DNA of 32,758 nucleotides, taken from assembly GCA_023481175.1 (NCBI GenBank), contig JAMCWM010000047.1, forward strand, positions 1-32,758, written 5' to 3'. The notes under the pieces were generated by a model. The model worked only from the letters and a program-made list of their open reading frames with translations, was not told the DNA's origin and made no database searches. Positions 8,130-15,375 of the stretch are shown piece after piece. A program made the position numbers and the translations under genes. The first letter of the stretch is position 1. Every line of letters begins with the position of its first letter. Origin of the DNA: Nitrospirota bacterium. Lineage in GTDB: Bacteria; Nitrospirota; Leptospirillia; Leptospirillales; Leptospirillaceae.

Positions 8130-8636
8130 TCAGCGTGACAAGTCGAGGAACTCGATCCTGTTCCCCAATGTCTGAAGATACTTCTTGAAGTCTTTGACCG
8201 AGAGGACGAGGGAAGCCGTGTTTTCGTTCGGGTGAAAGACCAGCTTCTCGTGGCGGAGAAGGGCCTGGTCGACAATGATGAAAACATCTTTTCCTTTTCC
8301 GTTCAAGAAATTGAAGGGCGACACCGAACCGGGCAGAACTCCGAGAACCCTCATCAGCCGCTCTTCGGAGGCAAATCCGAGCCTTTTCTCGGACAATCGT
8401 TGCGACAGGATCCCGAGATCGAGCGGAACGTCCAGTTCGAGAATGACCAGATAGTGGTTTTTCCCTCCGCTGTTGCGGAGGAAAAGATTCCTGCACCTTC
8501 CCCCTTCGATGGCTTGTGGAAAATGGAATGCCTCACCCCTATGAGAGATTGGAGGATGATCGTACACCTGGAATTCGATGTCCAAGTCTTTCAGAGCCTC
8601 GTACACCTTCTGGCGGGGTTGATCCACCTGGACCAT
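8130..8636 (-). CDS. YbaK/ProX-type prolyl-tRNA synthetase-associated editing deacylase
   Basis: A 168-residue YbaK/EbsC-fold protein of the free-standing ProX (ProXp-Ala) type, which hydrolyses Ala-tRNA(Pro) made in error by prolyl-tRNA synthetase. Recognisable blocks are DLDIEFQVYDHPP (17-29), CRNLFLRN (48-55), HYLVILELD (61-69), LGFASEERL and LGVLPGSVSPF (98-108), and FHPNENTASLVLS (134-146). The ATG at 8634-8636 has GAGAAG just upstream. The long upstream open frame is read through the damaged hydrolase gene and is not part of this protein. The hydrolase stop lies only 11 bp upstream, so the two were once cotranscribed. A 5' fragment of this gene is duplicated at 10070-10135. Confidence 0.88.
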   Translation of the reverse strand: MVQVDQPRQKVYEALKDLDIEFQVYDHPPISHRGEAFHFPQAIEGGRCRNLFLRNSGGKNHYLVILELDVPLDLGILSQRLSEKRLGFASEERLMRVLGVLPGSVSPFNFLNGKGKDVFIIVDQALLRHEKLVFHPNENTASLVLSVKDFKKYLQTLGNRIEFLDLSR

Positions 8637-9094
8637 ATCTTCTCGATCTATACCGTGTGGGCGATCGTTTCGCGACTCCATTCCGCCGCCTTGGGGAGAA
8701 TCTCCCTGCGCATTTTTCCCAGACAGCCATGCTTCTCGTCGGGCAACACCCGAAGGTCGACGGGACCGCCCGCATATTTTTGCAGGATCCCGGGAGAATC
8801 CGGATGGCTTACGGTATCTTTCCCGCCATGAAAGGCCAACAGCGGAGAACGGACTTTGTCCGCTATCCCGTAAAGTGTCATTTTTGTCGCGATGGCGCGC
8901 GTCATTTCGAGGGTTGACTGACCGAAACAACGTTGAAAGGCCGACCAGGTGTCTTCCTCAAGAGAATCCCCCTGTTCCTGATGGAAAACCGGAATCGAAA
9001 TTCCGATGCCTCCCGCAATACGGCCATCACCTTCGGAAACCGGATTTCAGATCGCACCAGGAAATCACTGATGACCGCCTTGAAATTTGTCTCG
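8571..9094 (-). repeat. Duplicated hydrolase-deacylase segment, copy 1
   Basis: This 524-bp stretch is nearly identical to 10070-10648 in the same orientation, with scattered substitutions and one net 55-bp deletion near 9018-9022. It contains the start of the intact deacylase gene and the 3' part of a hydrolase gene. Outside these borders the two copies diverge sharply. Confidence 0.9.
8648..9094 (-). pseudogene. Alpha/beta-hydrolase remnant, copy 1
   Basis: This is the C-terminal part of an alpha/beta hydrolase, including the GGKDTVSHPD segment (acid residue) and DEKHGCLGKM (catalytic His), read to the stop at 8648. Compared with copy 2 it has lost 55 bp around 9018-9022, removing the GISLG nucleophile elbow and shifting the frame. 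Upstream of 9094 the sequence no longer matches the hydrolase. Instead it joins an unrelated short segment that begins at a TTG at 9190-9192, two bases after the brnA stop. A chimeric 96-residue frame (8902-9192) results and is unlikely to be functional. Confidence 0.8.
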
Positions 9095-9194
9095 AACGGA
9101 TACCTGACCGGAAGCCGGTATTCCACCCCAGGCTGCACAGACCATTCCATTATTGGTTCGGTGCTTCCGAAGTCTTTGACTTTCACAGTCAAGA

Positions 9195-9425
9195 TTAGTG
9201 GGTTTGCATGTGTTCTCTCAAGATCCGATTGATAACTTCGGTAAACGAGCCTCCGTCCGGAGCCATCGCTTTTTTTTCGTAAAACATAATTACCTCCTTG
9301 TCCAATACCATCGTCACTTGGACTTGGCCGCTTTCCACCTCGGGGGCTTCAGGTACGCCGTGAAGGCCTTTCAAAGGACCGCGACGCTTGACTTTCAACT
9401 TGGTTAGATCATATTCCTTTCGCAT
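9195..9425 (-). CDS. brnA: BrnA-type antitoxin
   Basis: A 76-residue antitoxin with a basic N terminus (MRKEYDLTKLKVKRRGPLKG) and a C-terminal ribbon-helix-helix-like part (VQVTMVLDKEVIMFYEKKA, then SFTEVINRILREHM). BrnA proteins neutralise the BrnT ribonuclease and, in the complex, bind and repress their own promoter. The start is the ATG at 9423-9425 with GAGGAG upstream. It overlaps the end of brnT by 17 bp, which is the usual toxin-first order of this family. The gene lies within the DNA that separates the two hydrolase copies. Confidence 0.82.
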   Translation of the reverse strand: MRKEYDLTKLKVKRRGPLKGLHGVPEAPEVESGQVQVTMVLDKEVIMFYEKKAMAPDGGSFTEVINRILREHMQTH

Positions 9426-9687
9426 AGTGAATCTCCTCTGATTTTCTTGCCTTTCGGGCTGAAATGATGCGAACCACGTCAATCCTTGTCATATAACTGA
9501 CCAATAGTACTCGTCCTTGATTGGAATGGGCGATCAGCAATTCCCTGTCTTCATCGTTACTGTGATCTGGATCGTAGAAAGCGATCTGGCGCGGATCGTA
9601 AAAACAACTTCGGGCTTCCTCAAAAGTGACACCGTGTTTTCGTACATTGGCCTTCGCCTTCTCAGGATCCCATTCGAAAGAAATCAA
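9409..9687 (-). CDS. brnT: BrnT family toxin (DUF497)
   Basis: A 92-residue DUF497/BrnT protein, a RelE-fold ribonuclease toxin that cuts RNA and stops growth. The family opening FEWDPEKAKANVRKHGVTFEEA (residues 4-25) is well preserved, as are RELLIAHSNQGRVLLVSY and the C-terminal RIISARKARKSE block, which carries catalytic basic residues in the family. The start is a TTG at 9685-9687 with TGAGAC close upstream; a nearby ATG is out of frame. A palindrome 21 bp upstream is a candidate operator. The upstream DNA is AT-rich compared with its surroundings, which suggests horizontal acquisition. Confidence 0.88.
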   Translation of the reverse strand: MISFEWDPEKAKANVRKHGVTFEEARSCFYDPRQIAFYDPDHSNDEDRELLIAHSNQGRVLLVSYMTRIDVVRIISARKARKSEEIHYAKGI

Positions 9688-9707
9688 TATAGTCTCATTT
9701 TATTGAT

Positions 9708-9725
9708 CCTGGCAATTTTGCCTGG
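9708..9725 (-). promoter_or_regulatory. Candidate brnTA operator palindrome
   Basis: The arms GGCAA and TTGCC flank a TT centre, and the outer CCT/TGG bases extend the match with one mismatch to 18 bp. It lies 21 bp upstream of the brnT start, where an autoregulatory BrnT-BrnA site would be expected. Binding is inferred. Confidence 0.4.
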
Positions 9726-9800
9726 GTCAGGGTTCGATATTTTTGTCCTAAAGTCCCATTCTCCTGAAATTCTAAGTCTCTGACATCCCCTGTATAGGAC

Positions 9801-9819
9801 TTCTCTGATTTTCAGAGAA
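9801..9819. promoter_or_regulatory. 8-bp inverted repeat TTCTCTGA/TCAGAGAA
   Basis: A perfect 8-bp stem with a TTT loop lies 114 bp upstream of brnT. It could be a second regulatory palindrome or a stem-loop marking the edge of the acquired cassette. There is no strong T-run after it. Confidence 0.35.
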
Positions 9820-10069
9820 CCCCAAAAATACAAGCTATTTTTCATCGTGCTCAACAAGTGAATTTATTTCACGCGCAATCACTTGCATGAAACAAGGCTC
9901 CCGACATACATCTTTTGTATTGCAGGTCGGTCTCTTACGCTCATCCCCGAGGGACAATGCTTACCCACACCTGCAAGAACACGAAGAAGAACGGCAAGGT
10001 CACCCACTCTCACCAGCTCGTCGAAACCCTTCAGACGGAGAAGGGTCCCCGGACCCGCATTCTCTTTTG

Positions 10070-10135
10070 GAATTCGATGTCCAGGTCTTTCAGAGCCTCG
10101 CAGACCTTCTGGCGGGGTTGATCCGCCTGGACCAT
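10070..10135 (-). pseudogene. 5' fragment of the ProX-type deacylase gene
   Basis: The first 22-23 codons of the deacylase gene (MVQADQPRQK..., ending DIEFQ) are repeated here with a few substitutions and then break off at the duplication border. After the border the frame runs into unrelated residues and stops. The start ATG and its upstream GAGAAG are kept, but no YbaK domain follows. Confidence 0.8.
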
Positions 10136-10648
10136 ACCTTCTCGATCTAAACCGTGTGGACGATCGTTTCGCGACTCCACTCCGCCGCCTTGGGGAGAAT
10201 CTCCTTGCGCATTTTTCCCAGACAGCCATGCTCCTCGTCGGGAAACACGCGAAGGTCGACGGGACCGCCCGCATATTATTGCAGGATCCCGGGAGAATCC
10301 GGATGGCTTACGGTATCTTTCCCGCCATGAAAGGCCAACAGCGGAGAACGGACTTTGTCCGCTATCCCGTAAAGTGTCATTTTTGTCGCGATGGCGCGCG
10401 TCATTTCGAGGGTTGGCTGACGGAAACAACGTTGAAAGACCGACCAGGTGTCTTCCTCAAGAGAATCCCACTGTTCCTGATGGAAAACCGGAATCGAAAT
10501 TCCGATGCCTCCCGCAAAACTGTCATCGACGGCCATCGTTCTGATCATCCAGTAAGCTCCCAAACTGATCCCGATGGCCATCACCTTCGGGAACCGGATT
10601 TCAGATCGCACCAGGAAATCACTGATGACGGCCTTGAAGTTTTTCTCG
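10070..10648 (-). repeat. Duplicated hydrolase-deacylase segment, copy 2
   Basis: 579 bp matching copy 1 (8571-9094) end to end; the coordinate offset is 1499 at one border and 1554 at the other, so a single net 55-bp indel explains the length difference. This copy keeps the nucleophile-elbow region missing from copy 1. It lacks most of the deacylase gene. Confidence 0.9.
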
Positions 10649-10925
10649 GCGTCCAGGGCCAGAACGCCTGAACTCTGTCCTGAGCCCGGGAGATCCATCC
10701 GCAATGTCACAAACCCGGCCCTGACAAAGTAATCCGACAAGAAAACCATGTCTTCCTTGGGAGAACCGAGCGGCGGGAAAATCAGAATTCCAGGTCCGCT
10801 TCCCTCTCTTGGAAAATCGATACAGGCTGAGATTTTCTCCCATATGTCTCGACCCAGACCTCCTGAGACGAGGAGTCGGACTTTTGATCAGCGTCTCGTT
10901 CCCGTTCCAATGGAGGCTCCTTCAT
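10147..10925 (-). pseudogene. Alpha/beta-hydrolase pseudogene, copy 2
   Basis: An alpha/beta hydrolase (dienelactone-hydrolase/esterase-like) that can be followed in pieces. An N-terminal frame from the ATG at 10923-10925 ends in VWVETYGRK. After a frame change near 10830 it continues as ISACIDFPREGSGPGILIFPP, then VTLRMDLPGSGQSSG, the nucleophile elbow GISLGAYW (Ser), GGKDTVSHPD (acid) and DEEHGCLGKM (His), to the stop at 10147. Two lesions are visible. One base seems missing from the A-run near 10830. The Lys codon that reads AAA in copy 1 is TAA here (10276-10278), cutting off the catalytic His. Either the gene is dead, or sequencing error explains the A-run; the stop codon is harder to explain that way. 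Confidence 0.75.
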
Positions 10926-11168
10926 TTTTGTCTCTCGATGGATAAGTGGGTCCAAAAAGCACCGGGCGAGACAGGTTTGTCCGTACGCTCATCGCCAGAT
11001 GATAACACGGAAGATTCACCGGATGGCTCATGGGTTTGTGAGGAGACTTCCCAGATTTCAAGAAGCTCGCGATCATTCAGTCTCGCCCCGGATGAACGGT
11101 TCGCCCCCACCCTATCCGCGTGCCGGCAAGAACCGGAATTCCTCGCCCGAACTCCAAATAGCAAGGGT

Positions 11169-12005
11169 CTAGGCCGCGATCATGTCGATCCTGGTTATGC
11201 AGTCCTGCAAGATCCCCGGAAGAAGGTGGTTGTCGATTTTCATGTGGCTCAAGGCTCTTTCGAATTCCGGCTCGACAAACACAAAATCCGGATGGGCCCG
11301 TCCGATCGCCGCGGCGAGCTGGTCTCCTATGAAGGTCAGGCAAGTCAAGTCGCGCCCATAGGAGGACTTTTCGAATTCGTGGTGCCAGAGGATCCCGTCG
11401 ACGAGGATCGACGGAAGCCGGAACTTTCTCGCAAACCAGGCTCCGATGAAGCAATGGTTGAAACCGAGAACCTTTTTTTCCTGTCTCCAGTCCGGGTCCC
11501 GGTCGGGGGAGTCCGCGACCTGGATCTGGGACTGGAAAAAGTTGGCGGCGGAAACGGCCAGGACGACCTTCCCGATATCGTGCAGCAGACCCGACGTTTC
11601 GGCGATGTCCGGTTCGGAAAAGTTGATCGCCCGGGCGACGGTCTGACAACAGACGGCCGTGGCGCGGCAATGATCCCAGATTTCCCCGACTCCGGGAACA
11701 TGCCTGAATTTCGTGAAGACGGGCAGAGCCAGGCACAGTCCCTTGAGCGGACCCAGCCCGATCGTCCGGACGGCCTGTTCGACGGTGAAAACTGCCCGGG
11801 AGAGGAGGTAGGCCCCCGAATTGGCGTATTTCAGGATATTTGCGGCGAATCCCGGATCCTTCTTGATGATTTTCGCGACATCGTTCAGTGCGGTCCGGTC
11901 TGATTCGAGGGAATAGAGGACATCGCTCACCACCTCGGGCATCGTGGAAAAACCGTTTTCTTTCTCGAAGTTTTCGAGTATCTCATTGAAATCGTCCATT
12001 TTCAT
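11169..12005 (-). CDS. HDOD domain signalling protein
   Basis: A 278-residue protein consisting of one HDOD domain, a degenerate HD-phosphohydrolase fold used in signalling. The N-terminal helix bundle includes LNDVAKIIKKDPGFAANILK (40-59) and SGAYLLSRAVFTVEQAVRTIGLGPLKGL. An HDIGK motif remains at 142-146 (GLLHDIGKVVL), and ILWHHEFEKS is near 206. HDOD proteins usually act by protein interaction and often accompany two-component and c-di-GMP genes. The start ATG at 12003-12005 has GGAGGAG 12 bases upstream; a second ATG two codons on is equally possible. It lies 78 bp downstream of a small hypothetical gene and follows the globin-type GGDEF-EAL gene on the same strand. Confidence 0.88.
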   Translation of the reverse strand: MKMDDFNEILENFEKENGFSTMPEVVSDVLYSLESDRTALNDVAKIIKKDPGFAANILKYANSGAYLLSRAVFTVEQAVRTIGLGPLKGLCLALPVFTKFRHVPGVGEIWDHCRATAVCCQTVARAINFSEPDIAETSGLLHDIGKVVLAVSAANFFQSQIQVADSPDRDPDWRQEKKVLGFNHCFIGAWFARKFRLPSILVDGILWHHEFEKSSYGRDLTCLTFIGDQLAAAIGRAHPDFVFVEPEFERALSHMKIDNHLLPGILQDCITRIDMIAA

Positions 12006-12083
12006 TGAGGGCCTTTTCTCCTCCCTTGCGTCCTGCGATTTTCCAAAATCCGGCAGAAGAGACTCCCGGACTTCACGCCGGGA

Positions 12084-12404
12084 TCAGGGCTTCTCCGGAG
12101 GGGATTGCCCGATCGTCTCGGCCAGAAGAGCCTTAAGATCCCGCACCCTCGCATTGCCCGCCTTAGCCAGCAAGGAAAGGCGGGTTTCAAGCGTCGACAC
12201 CTCGCCATTCGCGGCCTCGTCGGGTCCCTTTCTCCGGTCTTCGATGAAAACCTCCCGAACTCCGTGGTTCCGGAGAAGATCTTTCAGAGTCTCGTCGAGA
12301 GTCGCCGGGGCCCTGACAAGAAGCCGACCCGAAGGGGCGAGGACATCGGAGACGATAACCGCTCCAGGATTGAGCGGCTCGAGCCGGACGCGGACAGGTT
12401 TCAT
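12084..12404 (-). CDS. Small hypothetical protein, HD-GYP N-terminal-like
   Basis: A 106-residue protein. Residues 1-55 (VRLEPLNPGAVIVSDVLAPSG, RLLVRAPATLDETLKDLLRNHGVREVFIED) resemble the small beta-rich segment found at the N terminus of many HD-GYP and HDOD signalling proteins (PGMVLAEDV...GRLLL...L...GV..V). The remaining 50 residues are charged helix. It could be a detached regulatory domain for the following HDOD protein. The ATG at 12402-12404 has AAAGGA upstream. It lies 76 bp after the globin-type GGDEF-EAL gene, so it is probably in the same operon. Confidence 0.7.
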   Translation of the reverse strand: MKPVRVRLEPLNPGAVIVSDVLAPSGRLLVRAPATLDETLKDLLRNHGVREVFIEDRRKGPDEAANGEVSTLETRLSLLAKAGNARVRDLKALLAETIGQSPPEKP

Positions 12405-12480
12405 TCAGGGAGTCCTTTCTCAAAATTGGCCCAAGACGCCTGGGGCCGGTCTTCGCCTCTTCAAAGAGAGCGCCCTACCA

Positions 12481-15096
12481 TCACGGAGAACCGCCGTCTC
12501 TTTCCTCGTTCCATTTCACGAAGTCGGGCTCCGGAAGCGGCGGACTGAAGAAGTATCCCTGGACCTCGTGGCATCCGAGGTCTTTGAGGATCTCGAACTG
12601 TTCCGGGGTTTCGACTCCCTCGGCGATCGTCCGGAGTCCCAGGGCCGATCCCAGCGTGACGATGGCGGTCGTGATGGCTCTCACATGCGGGTCGGAGGGA
12701 AGGGTCGTGACAAAAGAGCGGTCGATCTTCAGCTTGTAGATGGGGAGGCGTGTGAGATAGGAGAGGCTCGAATATCCCGTCCCGAAGTCGTCGATCGAGG
12801 TCCGAACCCCCATCGAGGCCAATTCCTGGAGTTCCCTGGGAGTCATGGTCCGTTTTATGAGGACGCTTTCGGTGACCTCCGCCTCGAGGAACCGTCCCTC
12901 GACTCCGGAATCCTCAAGTGCAGTCCGGACGGTCTCCGCCAGGTTCCCCCGTTCGAACTGACGCCCGGAGACGTTGACCGTCAGGCGGAAGGGAGGAATC
13001 CCCGCCTCTTTCCACCTCCCGATCTGCCGACAGGCCTCCTGGATGACCCAGGCCCCGACCGCCACGATCAGCCCCGTGCTTTCGGCGACCGGTATGAACT
13101 GGTCAGGGAGGACCAGCCCCTTCGCCGGATGGTTCCATCGGATCAGGGCTTCCGCGCCGACCACCCGTTTTGTTGCAATCTCTACCTGGGGCTGGTAGAA
13201 AAGCACGAATTCGCCTTTCTCCAGAGCTTGGCGGAGTTCCCTTTCCATCTCGTACATCCGGTTCGTTCGGACTCCGTCCTCCGGGGCGTAAGTCGCGCAG
13301 GTGTTCCCGATCTCCTTGGCCCGGCACATGGCCGTGTCCGCCCGGCGGAGAAGAAGGTCGGAGGTCTCTCCGTCCTCCGGCCAGACAGCGATCCCAAGAC
13401 TCGCGTTCACGAAAACGGGCACACGGTCGATCTCGAACGGACGGGCCACCTCGTCCAGGATCTTCTCCGCGATCCTCTCCGCTTCCTTCTTGTTGCCGAC
13501 ACCTTCCAGAAGCAGGATGAACTCATCTCCGCCAGAACGGGCCACCGTGTCCTCCTTCCGGACACATTCGGAAAGGCGCTTCCCGACTTCGACAAGGAGG
13601 GCATCGCCGCAGTCGTGTCCCAGGGAGTCGTTCACTCCCTTGAAGCGGTCGAGGTCGAGATAGAGGAGGGCTCCCGTACGGGATCGACGGGAGGAATGGC
13701 CAAGAATCCGGTTCAGGCGGGTCACGAGATGGGCCCGGTTCGGAAGGCCGGTCAGGGAGTCGAAGTTGGCGAGCCGAAGGATCTGTTCCTCGAACTCCTT
13801 GCGCTCGCTAAGGTCTCGCAACACGAGGGTCGAGAGGAAGCCAGCCTCGTCTTCGAAGTGGCTCAGGGAAACCTCGACAGGGAACTCCGTTCCGTCGGAA
13901 CGGCGGCCCCGGGCCTCCCGGACAATTGCCCGCCTGTCCTCAGCCTGGAGGAAGGACAGCAGCGCGGGATCCGGAAGAAGGCTCTCGACCGGTTGCCCCT
14001 CTGCGCGCGAACGCGGGAGTCCGAACATTCTTTCCGAGGAGGCGTTGAAATAGACGATCTTCCCGAAGGGATCGGTCAGGACGATCCCGGAGATCGCCGT
14101 TTCGGCCAGGTTGATGAATCGGCGGTGAAGACTGTCCGCTTCCGCCCGGATCCGGGCTTCTTCCGTCAGGTCCCGCACGATCGCCAGCACTTCGAATCCC
14201 CGGCAGGGAGAATGTGGCGCGACGAAGGTGACGCGCACGGGATGGCGTCTCTCTCCGTCGGCCCTCTCCATGGAAAACAGGATATTTTCCCGGAGCTTTT
14301 CGCCGTTCGTGCGCATGGCGTCGATCTCCTCACGGAACCCGTCCGCATGCACCGAAGCGTCGAAGGGGCGCCCGAGAAGCGATCTCTCCGAAAAGCCGAA
14401 CCGGCTGAGGAAGGAGGCGTTGGCCGAGAGGACGGTCAGGGAAGAGGACAGCAGGATGAGTCCGTCCGGAAGATTCCAGAGAAGTTCCGCTCCGAAATCC
14501 TTCAGTATCCGATGGGTAGGCCCGGCGGAGAAAGCCCCTCCGTCGAGCGTCAGTCCCACATCAAGGATGACGGCCTTGAGAAGGGAACGCATGGAAGCGA
14601 CCAGGTCCATTGGCCGATCCTGAAAAATCTTTCCCATTTCCTGGAGTAGGCCCGAAAGATGCCGGACATAGGCTCCCAGGTAAAGGTGGGGAGACATTCT
14701 GATCTTTTCCAGGGGGAACGCCGCCTTGAGCCGGGTCCGGACAAAGTCCAGGTCGCAGGAGCCGGAGATCAGCCCTTCGAAATGGGAGACGAAAGCCAGC
14801 TTGAAGGGCTCGATGCCGGCAGGGAGGAATCGTCCTTCCCGGTCGAAAGAGGTCAGATAGCGAACGACGTCGTCCACGAGTGTGGGCTGGAGAGGGGCCA
14901 AGGTCTGATGGAGCGCGTTCAGACAGGACCGGTCCTCGTCCGTGAAATTCAGGAATTCCAGACGGGCCCGAAGTTCTTCCTCCCAGGCTTCGCGGGAGTC
15001 AATGATGTCGGGAGCCGACCCCTCGTTCATGGGCATGGGTTCGTCCGACTCCGCCCGGGCCGGCCTTCTTGCTTGCTTGCGCAAAAACCTTTTCAA
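12481..15096 (-). CDS. Globin-coupled-sensor-like PAS-PAS-GGDEF-EAL protein
   Basis: About 871 residues. An N-terminal protoglobin-like domain (about 35-190) is followed by PAS (about 200-325), PAS (about 330-440), GGDEF (about 442-610) and EAL (about 620-865). The cyclase GGDEF is at 522-526, with an RKED inhibitory I-site five residues before it. The EAL domain keeps EAL (649-651), the NVSGRQF Asn, EVTES, DDFGTGYSS, KIDRSF and AEGVE, so synthesis and breakdown of c-di-GMP are both possible. In the globin domain the segment FPLEKIRMSPHLYLGAY aligns with the haem-binding helix, but Leu129 stands where the proximal His is expected. The start is uncertain: the TTG at 15094-15096 has GGAGG four bases upstream, while another TTG (15127-15129) and ATGs near 15034 are alternatives. 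No transmembrane segment, so it is cytosolic. Confidence 0.9.
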   Translation of the reverse strand: MKRFLRKQARRPARAESDEPMPMNEGSAPDIIDSREAWEEELRARLEFLNFTDEDRSCLNALHQTLAPLQPTLVDDVVRYLTSFDREGRFLPAGIEPFKLAFVSHFEGLISGSCDLDFVRTRLKAAFPLEKIRMSPHLYLGAYVRHLSGLLQEMGKIFQDRPMDLVASMRSLLKAVILDVGLTLDGGAFSAGPTHRILKDFGAELLWNLPDGLILLSSSLTVLSANASFLSRFGFSERSLLGRPFDASVHADGFREEIDAMRTNGEKLRENILFSMERADGERRHPVRVTFVAPHSPCRGFEVLAIVRDLTEEARIRAEADSLHRRFINLAETAISGIVLTDPFGKIVYFNASSERMFGLPRSRAEGQPVESLLPDPALLSFLQAEDRRAIVREARGRRSDGTEFPVEVSLSHFEDEAGFLSTLVLRDLSERKEFEEQILRLANFDSLTGLPNRAHLVTRLNRILGHSSRRSRTGALLYLDLDRFKGVNDSLGHDCGDALLVEVGKRLSECVRKEDTVARSGGDEFILLLEGVGNKKEAERIAEKILDEVARPFEIDRVPVFVNASLGIAVWPEDGETSDLLLRRADTAMCRAKEIGNTCATYAPEDGVRTNRMYEMERELRQALEKGEFVLFYQPQVEIATKRVVGAEALIRWNHPAKGLVLPDQFIPVAESTGLIVAVGAWVIQEACRQIGRWKEAGIPPFRLTVNVSGRQFERGNLAETVRTALEDSGVEGRFLEAEVTESVLIKRTMTPRELQELASMGVRTSIDDFGTGYSSLSYLTRLPIYKLKIDRSFVTTLPSDPHVRAITTAIVTLGSALGLRTIAEGVETPEQFEILKDLGCHEVQGYFFSPPLPEPDFVKWNEERDGGSP

Positions 15097-15375
15097 GGTT
15101 CCTCCACAAATTGGCAAGTTAGGTTGCAATCCGAACTCTTCGGGCTTGCCCCGTTGTACTCAGAGGGCTTGCCGAAGATCTTGGAAGGATCGATAGATAG
15201 GACTCTGCTCCTCCTTCGCGTTGCGACTCATTCCAACCGGATTTCCGGAGATCTCGAACAGCCGTGACAAGAGGATTCGAAGGAGATTCCCTTCATATTC
15301 CCGATCGACGGCCTCCGGGAATCTCCGAAAGTCGGCATGGACCCGGCTTTTCTCCCAAACCTTCGAGTTTAGGCG

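Larger units (their letters stand above)
9688..10069. other. AT-rich intergenic DNA upstream of brnTA
   Basis: There is no supported gene here. The first 200 bp are clearly AT-richer than the rest of the window and carry several inverted repeats. One more, GTGAA-TTTAT-TTCAC, lies at 9858-9872. The part from about 9895 to 10069 has open frames on both strands, but none resembles a known family. It abuts the truncated deacylase copy at 10070. Confidence 0.6.

Noticed and set aside
8902-9192. A 96-residue gene following brnA as a third toxin-antitoxin component
   Set aside because: Its second half is a frame-shifted reading of the duplicated hydrolase segment, so it is a chimeric accident rather than a gene.
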